From JAULUH01 sp032111745 (GTDB lineage: Bacteria > Chloroflexota > Anaerolineae > JAAEKA01): a stretch of DNA of 7,524 bases. The notes beneath the pieces are model-generated. The model was not told the DNA's origin, did no database searches, and saw only the letters and a list, made by a program, of their open reading frames with translations. How positions within the stretch are numbered: position 1 is the first letter of the stretch; each line of letters starts with the position of its first letter. Location of the stretch: assembly GCA_032111745.1 (NCBI GenBank), contig JAULUH010000282.1, forward strand, positions 1-7,524. The letters run 5' to 3'. Below are positions 5,443 through 7,524 of the stretch, piece by piece. The position numbers and the translations under genes were made by a program.

Positions 5443-6613
5443 ATGAAACACCGGCTTCTCTCCCGCCGCACGCCTGTGGTGCTGCTAGCAGTGCTCTGCA
5501 TCGTCGCACTGCTGGTACCGCTGGCCGTCCAGGCCGCCCCACCAGCGGCCCGAGACTCCAGGGGGGAGATTGATCCTGTGGGCTGGGTGGGACATCTCGT
5601 ATGATCCCGGCCTGACCATGTACGACATCTCGGGCTGGAGCCACCCTCTGCTGTGGGGCGCCACCCGGGCCATCATGGACGAAGCCCAGGACCTCAAGAC
5701 CCATGGCATCACCAAGTCTGACCCGGTGCAGGGCTCCCGGGAGGGCGGCAAGGCCGGGGCCTATGCCTATGAGCCTACGAGCAACATCGCCATCAAGGTC
5801 ACCAACGACCTGTTACGCCGCGGCGAGGCCGTCTACCGCAGCGAGACGCCCTTCACCACCGACGGCCGCACGTTAGGCGCCGGGACCTTCGTGATCGGCG
5901 CCAACCAATCTACGGCCAACGAGCTGGCCAGCCAGTATGGCCTGCAGATCTACGCCCTGAAGAAGATGCCCACCGGCCTGACCACACTGCGCCTGCCGCG
6001 CATCGCGCATGACGTCGACGCCGGCACCCGCTTCGTGCTCAAGGATCTGGGCTTCGACTACACACTGGTGACACCGGCCGATATCAATGCCGGGGCTCTC
6101 GCCAGCTACGATGTCTACATCAACGACCTCCGGCAGTGGAGCAACCTGAACCCTGCAGGCAAGACCAATTTCCTGAACTTCGTCAATGGTGGCGGCGACT
6201 ACATCGGCATCGGCCGTGGCATCCCGCTGGCTCAGCAGGCCGGCCTGTTGACCTTCACCTTCAACCTGGGCACCAGCTCCGACAACGGCGTGGTCCGCAC
6301 AACCTACATGCCCACTGACTCCGTGGCGGCCCAGTACCCCATGGACAGCCACGCCTTCGTTTACCGGCCCTACTGGTTCACGTCCTGGGGTCCCGACGTC
6401 CAGGTGTCGGCGGCCTACGGCGGCGGCGACTTCTTCGTCTCGGGCTACTGGCCCGGCTGGGACATTAGCGGCGCTGCCGGCCAGCCCTCGGTGATCCACG
6501 GGCCCTACGGCCCGGCCGAGATTACCCTGCTGGGCATCAGTCCCACCTTCCGGGCCCATCCTGAGCACACCTTCCGGCTGCTCGCCAACGCCATCTACAA
6601 CGGCCTCAACTGA
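5443..6613 (+). pseudogene. Broken secreted M14-like carboxypeptidase gene (signal peptide plus C-terminal part, frameshifted)
   Basis: GGAGG at 5432-5436 is followed by six bases and an ATG at 5443, an excellent start. The frame encodes a clear signal peptide (KHRLLSRR, hydrophobic 12-29, cleavage near AVQA) but ends at TGA 5602-5604 after 53 residues. From about 5570 the coding signal continues in the +1 frame to 6613. Both frames are open across 5540-5600, so the switch can lie at the run of six G at 5561-5566; removing one G would join them. Even when joined, the roughly 390-residue product lacks an M14 catalytic domain (no HxxE zinc motif is visible), whereas proteins of this kind usually carry it between signal peptide and this C-terminal part. 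I infer an internal deletion, perhaps the same event as the frame change. A sequencing or assembly error could explain the frameshift but not the missing domain. Confidence 0.6.
5570..6613 (+). CDS. C-terminal region of an M14-type peptidase-like protein (fragment)
   Basis: A 347-codon open frame from TTG 5570 to TGA 6611-6613. Features typical of the part after the catalytic domain in large secreted M14-like proteins: YDISGWSHPLLWG (18-30); NDLLRRGEAVYRSETPFTTDGRTLGAGTFVIG (79-110), where a non-peptidase strand-rich unit is expected; RLPRIAHDVDAGTRFVLKDLGFDYTLVTPADI (141-172), which resembles an amidotransferase-like Rossmann start; then ASYDVYIND (178-186) and GGGDYIGIGRG (207-217). The chain ends naturally with HTFRLLANAIYNGLN. 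The TTG has no properly spaced ribosome binding site, and no signal peptide is present in this frame, so independent expression is doubtful. I recognised the family from motif order alone. The original start is probably the ATG at 5443 in the other frame. Confidence 0.6.
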   Translation: MILWAGWDISYDPGLTMYDISGWSHPLLWGATRAIMDEAQDLKTHGITKSDPVQGSREGGKAGAYAYEPTSNIAIKVTNDLLRRGEAVYRSETPFTTDGRTLGAGTFVIGANQSTANELASQYGLQIYALKKMPTGLTTLRLPRIAHDVDAGTRFVLKDLGFDYTLVTPADINAGALASYDVYINDLRQWSNLNPAGKTNFLNFVNGGGDYIGIGRGIPLAQQAGLLTFTFNLGTSSDNGVVRTTYMPTDSVAAQYPMDSHAFVYRPYWFTSWGPDVQVSAAYGGGDFFVSGYWPGWDISGAAGQPSVIHGPYGPAEITLLGISPTFRAHPEHTFRLLANAIYNGLN

Positions 6614-6617
6614 GGCC
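6602..6617. repeat. Short palindrome over the stop codon (GGCCTCA-AC-TGAGGCC)
   Basis: A perfect 7-bp inverted repeat with a 2-base centre whose right arm begins with the TGA stop of the peptidase-like fragment. There is no T-run after it, so it is not a standard intrinsic terminator. It lies 11 bases before the larger hairpin. Confidence 0.35.
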
Positions 6618-6628
6618 AGGACTTCCGA

Positions 6629-6692
6629 GGTTCGTAGTGGCGACTTCAGTCGCCTCCGGGCTACCGGACGGCTGAAGCCGTCACTACGAACC
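6629..6692. repeat. 64-base REP-like hairpin with self-palindromic arms
   Basis: Two 24-base arms (6629-6652 and 6669-6692) are inverted copies with 21 of 24 matches, starting GGTTCGTAGTG and ending CACTACGAACC. The loop contains TCCGG-GCTA-CCGGA (6655-6668), so the whole unit can fold into one long stem. Each arm also holds its own palindrome: GCGACT-TC-AGTCGC (6640-6653) and ACGGCT-GA-AGCCGT (6668-6681). The arms differ only by changes that keep both local palindromes paired. This looks like a dispersed REP/MITE-type element; there is no T-run to make it an intrinsic terminator. Confidence 0.7.
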
Positions 6693-6733
6693 ATTCCTCC
6701 TCACAGCCGCAGCTACCCCGCTTATCAGTCGCC

Positions 6734-6943
6734 ACAGGGCTTCTCAAAGGTCCTTCCAAGGTCACCTCCGGCGTCCGTGTTCCGCTCCGGCTCCTCCGGC
6801 CCTTGTTCCCCTCTGCGTCCTTCATGATCTCTGCGGTAAGCTCCGGCGTCCGTGTCTGTCCGTGTTCGTCCGTGTTCTGGTTCGTGTCCGTGTTCCGGCC
6901 TACCTGGTCATAGCCCCGAATCGCGACTTTTCAGAAGCCCTGT
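6734..6943. repeat. Repeat-rich noncoding segment with imperfect inverted ends and GTCCGTGT units
   Basis: ACAGGGCTTCT at 6734-6744 is exactly inverted at 6933-6943 (AGAAGCCCTGT), with similarity running a few bases further inward. CAGTC occurs just outside both ends (6726-6730 and 6944-6948), though the left copy is offset by three bases. Inside, CTCCGGCGTCCGTGT is repeated exactly (6766-6780, 6841-6855), and GTCCGTGT occurs at 6848, 6858, 6868 and 6886. CTCTGCGTCC followed by ATCTCTGCGG (6811-6836) is the kind of sequence seen in dispersed intergenic repeats. No coding frame is supported here. It may be a decayed non-autonomous mobile element, but this is tentative. Confidence 0.4.
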
Positions 6944-6980
6944 CAGTCTCCAATACTTAGTCGCCTTCTTGGCACCAGCA

Positions 6981-6989
6981 TGCTATAAT
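6981..6989 (+). promoter_or_regulatory. Extended -10 promoter (TGCTATAAT) for the lipoprotein gene
   Basis: TGC followed by a perfect TATAAT (6984-6989). No -35 box is found at normal distance; TTGGCA at 6969-6974 is only nine bases away. The expected transcription start is about 6995-6997, two to four bases before the ATG at 6999, so the mRNA should be leaderless or nearly so. No ribosome binding site precedes this ATG, which agrees. Confidence 0.65.
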
Positions 6990-6998
6990 GCATGGCCC

Positions 6999-7524
6999 AT
7001 GAAGCACTCACCCTTGTTCGCTAGCCTGCTACTGCTGGCCCTACTCACTACGCTATTGGCCGCCTGCGGGCCGGCCGGCAGCGCGGCCACCCCGACGCCC
7101 ACCAAGACCCCCACCCGGGTCGTGCTGGCTCCGTCCGCTACCCCCACCACCACACCCCTGCCGCCTACACCAACGGCCACGCCAACCTTCACGCCCACCC
7201 CGCTGCCCGCGGCCACCGATATACCCGTGCCCACCGCCGCGCCGTCCAACATCCCGACGCCCCCGCCCGCAGCCACAGCGACGCCACCCCAACCGGCCCC
7301 AACCATCCCCGCGGCCACCGCCACGCCACCCCCGCCCACCAACACGCCCGCGCCCCAGGTCGACTTCGTGATCGCCGAGCTGCGCGCCCTGGGCCTGGGC
7401 GAGAACAACGGCGGCATCGAGCAGGGCGGCCTGCGCAACATCTACGTGACCGTGGTCGACGCCGCCGGTAACCCCATCGACGGCGCGGCGATCGTCAACA
7501 CGGCCCCCTACCCCGGCCGGGCCG
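6999..7524 (+). CDS. Lipoprotein with Thr/Pro-rich linker and beta-rich domain (partial, C-terminus beyond window)
   Basis: At least 175 codons, open to the right edge. Residues 1-22 form a lipoprotein signal (KHSP start, hydrophobic LLLLALLTTLLAA) ending in the lipobox LAAC with C23 as the lipid-modified residue. Residues 29-118 are a low-complexity linker made mostly of Thr, Pro and Ala (TPTPTKTPT, PTNTPAP), as is common between membrane anchor and functional domain in Chloroflexota surface proteins. From about 119 (VDFVIAELRALGLGENNGG) a folded domain begins; RNIYVTVVDAAGNPIDGAAIVN resembles an Ig-like or carboxypeptidase-regulatory-like beta sandwich. The function cannot be assigned because the rest is missing. 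The ATG at 6999 is chosen for the signal peptide; ATG 6992 is out of frame and meets a stop quickly. It is separated from the upstream gene by repeats and has its own promoter. Confidence 0.88.
   Translation, partial: MKHSPLFASLLLLALLTTLLAACGPAGSAATPTPTKTPTRVVLAPSATPTTTPLPPTPTATPTFTPTPLPAATDIPVPTAAPSNIPTPPPAATATPPQPAPTIPAATATPPPPTNTPAPQVDFVIAELRALGLGENNGGIEQGGLRNIYVTVVDAAGNPIDGAAIVNTAPYPGRA

Noticed and set aside
5561..5604. Programmed frameshift at the G run
   Set aside because: There is no typical slippery heptamer or clear downstream stimulator, and the joined product still lacks the catalytic domain; decay or error is simpler.
6629..6692. Hairpin as intrinsic terminator
   Set aside because: The stem is strong but neither side is followed by a T-run.
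6848..6893. GTCCGTGT units as a CRISPR array
   Set aside because: Units are 8 bases with 2-10 base gaps, far too short for repeats and spacers, and no cas genes are present.
6969..6989. TTGGCA as -35 box with TATAAT as -10
   Set aside because: Only nine bases separate them; about 17 are needed. The extended TGC before TATAAT explains the promoter better.
6983..7441. Minus-strand frame rich in Val and Gly opposite the lipoprotein
   Set aside because: It is the antisense image of the Thr/Pro/Ala linker codons and has no independent support.

Overview
The window comes from a GC-rich bacterium. The Thr/Pro-rich lipoprotein linker, the DUF2207-like membrane protein with a Gly/Cys-Ala tail, and the dispersed intergenic palindromes all suggest a Chloroflexota (Anaerolineae-like) genome. 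That placement is inference from gene style, not from a marker gene.

The left two thirds (1-5062) is one tightly packed minus-strand operon. In transcription order it encodes: a 113-residue protein with two membrane segments and a zinc ribbon; a 520-residue radical SAM/SPASM enzyme with an N-terminal PqqD-like (RiPP recognition) domain; a 432-residue paralogue that keeps the PqqD-like region and part of the SPASM region but has lost the CX3CX2C cluster motif; and a secreted, membrane-anchored DUF2207-like protein. The last one runs off the window edge just as a Gly-rich stretch turns into Cys-Ala-Cys-Ala. Genes 1 and 2 overlap, genes 2 and 3 overlap by ATGA, and genes 3 and 4 are 18 bases apart. 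My reading is a protein-modification system: a radical SAM maturase, a catalytically dead partner, and a membrane-bound substrate whose Cys-Ala tail is the modified part. The genes and motifs are directly visible; the enzyme-substrate link is inference.

A 380-base intergenic region (5063-5442) separates this operon from a divergent plus-strand gene. It carries two copies of an ATGAC-N4-GTCAT palindrome 82 bases apart and a close CRP/FNR-type palindrome (TGTGA-N6-TCACG). The plus-strand gene has a strong ribosome binding site and a signal peptide, but the frame is broken near a run of six G. What follows in another frame is only the C-terminal part of a secreted M14 (zinc carboxypeptidase)-like protein, so it looks like a decayed gene.

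The next gene-free stretch (6614-6998) holds dispersed-repeat material: a 64-base hairpin whose two arms carry compensating base changes, and a 210-base segment with imperfect inverted ends enclosing GTCCGTGT repeats. It ends in an extended -10 promoter placed so close to the next ATG that the transcript should be leaderless or nearly so. The window closes inside a plus-strand lipoprotein gene with a long Thr/Pro linker and the beginning of a beta-rich domain.
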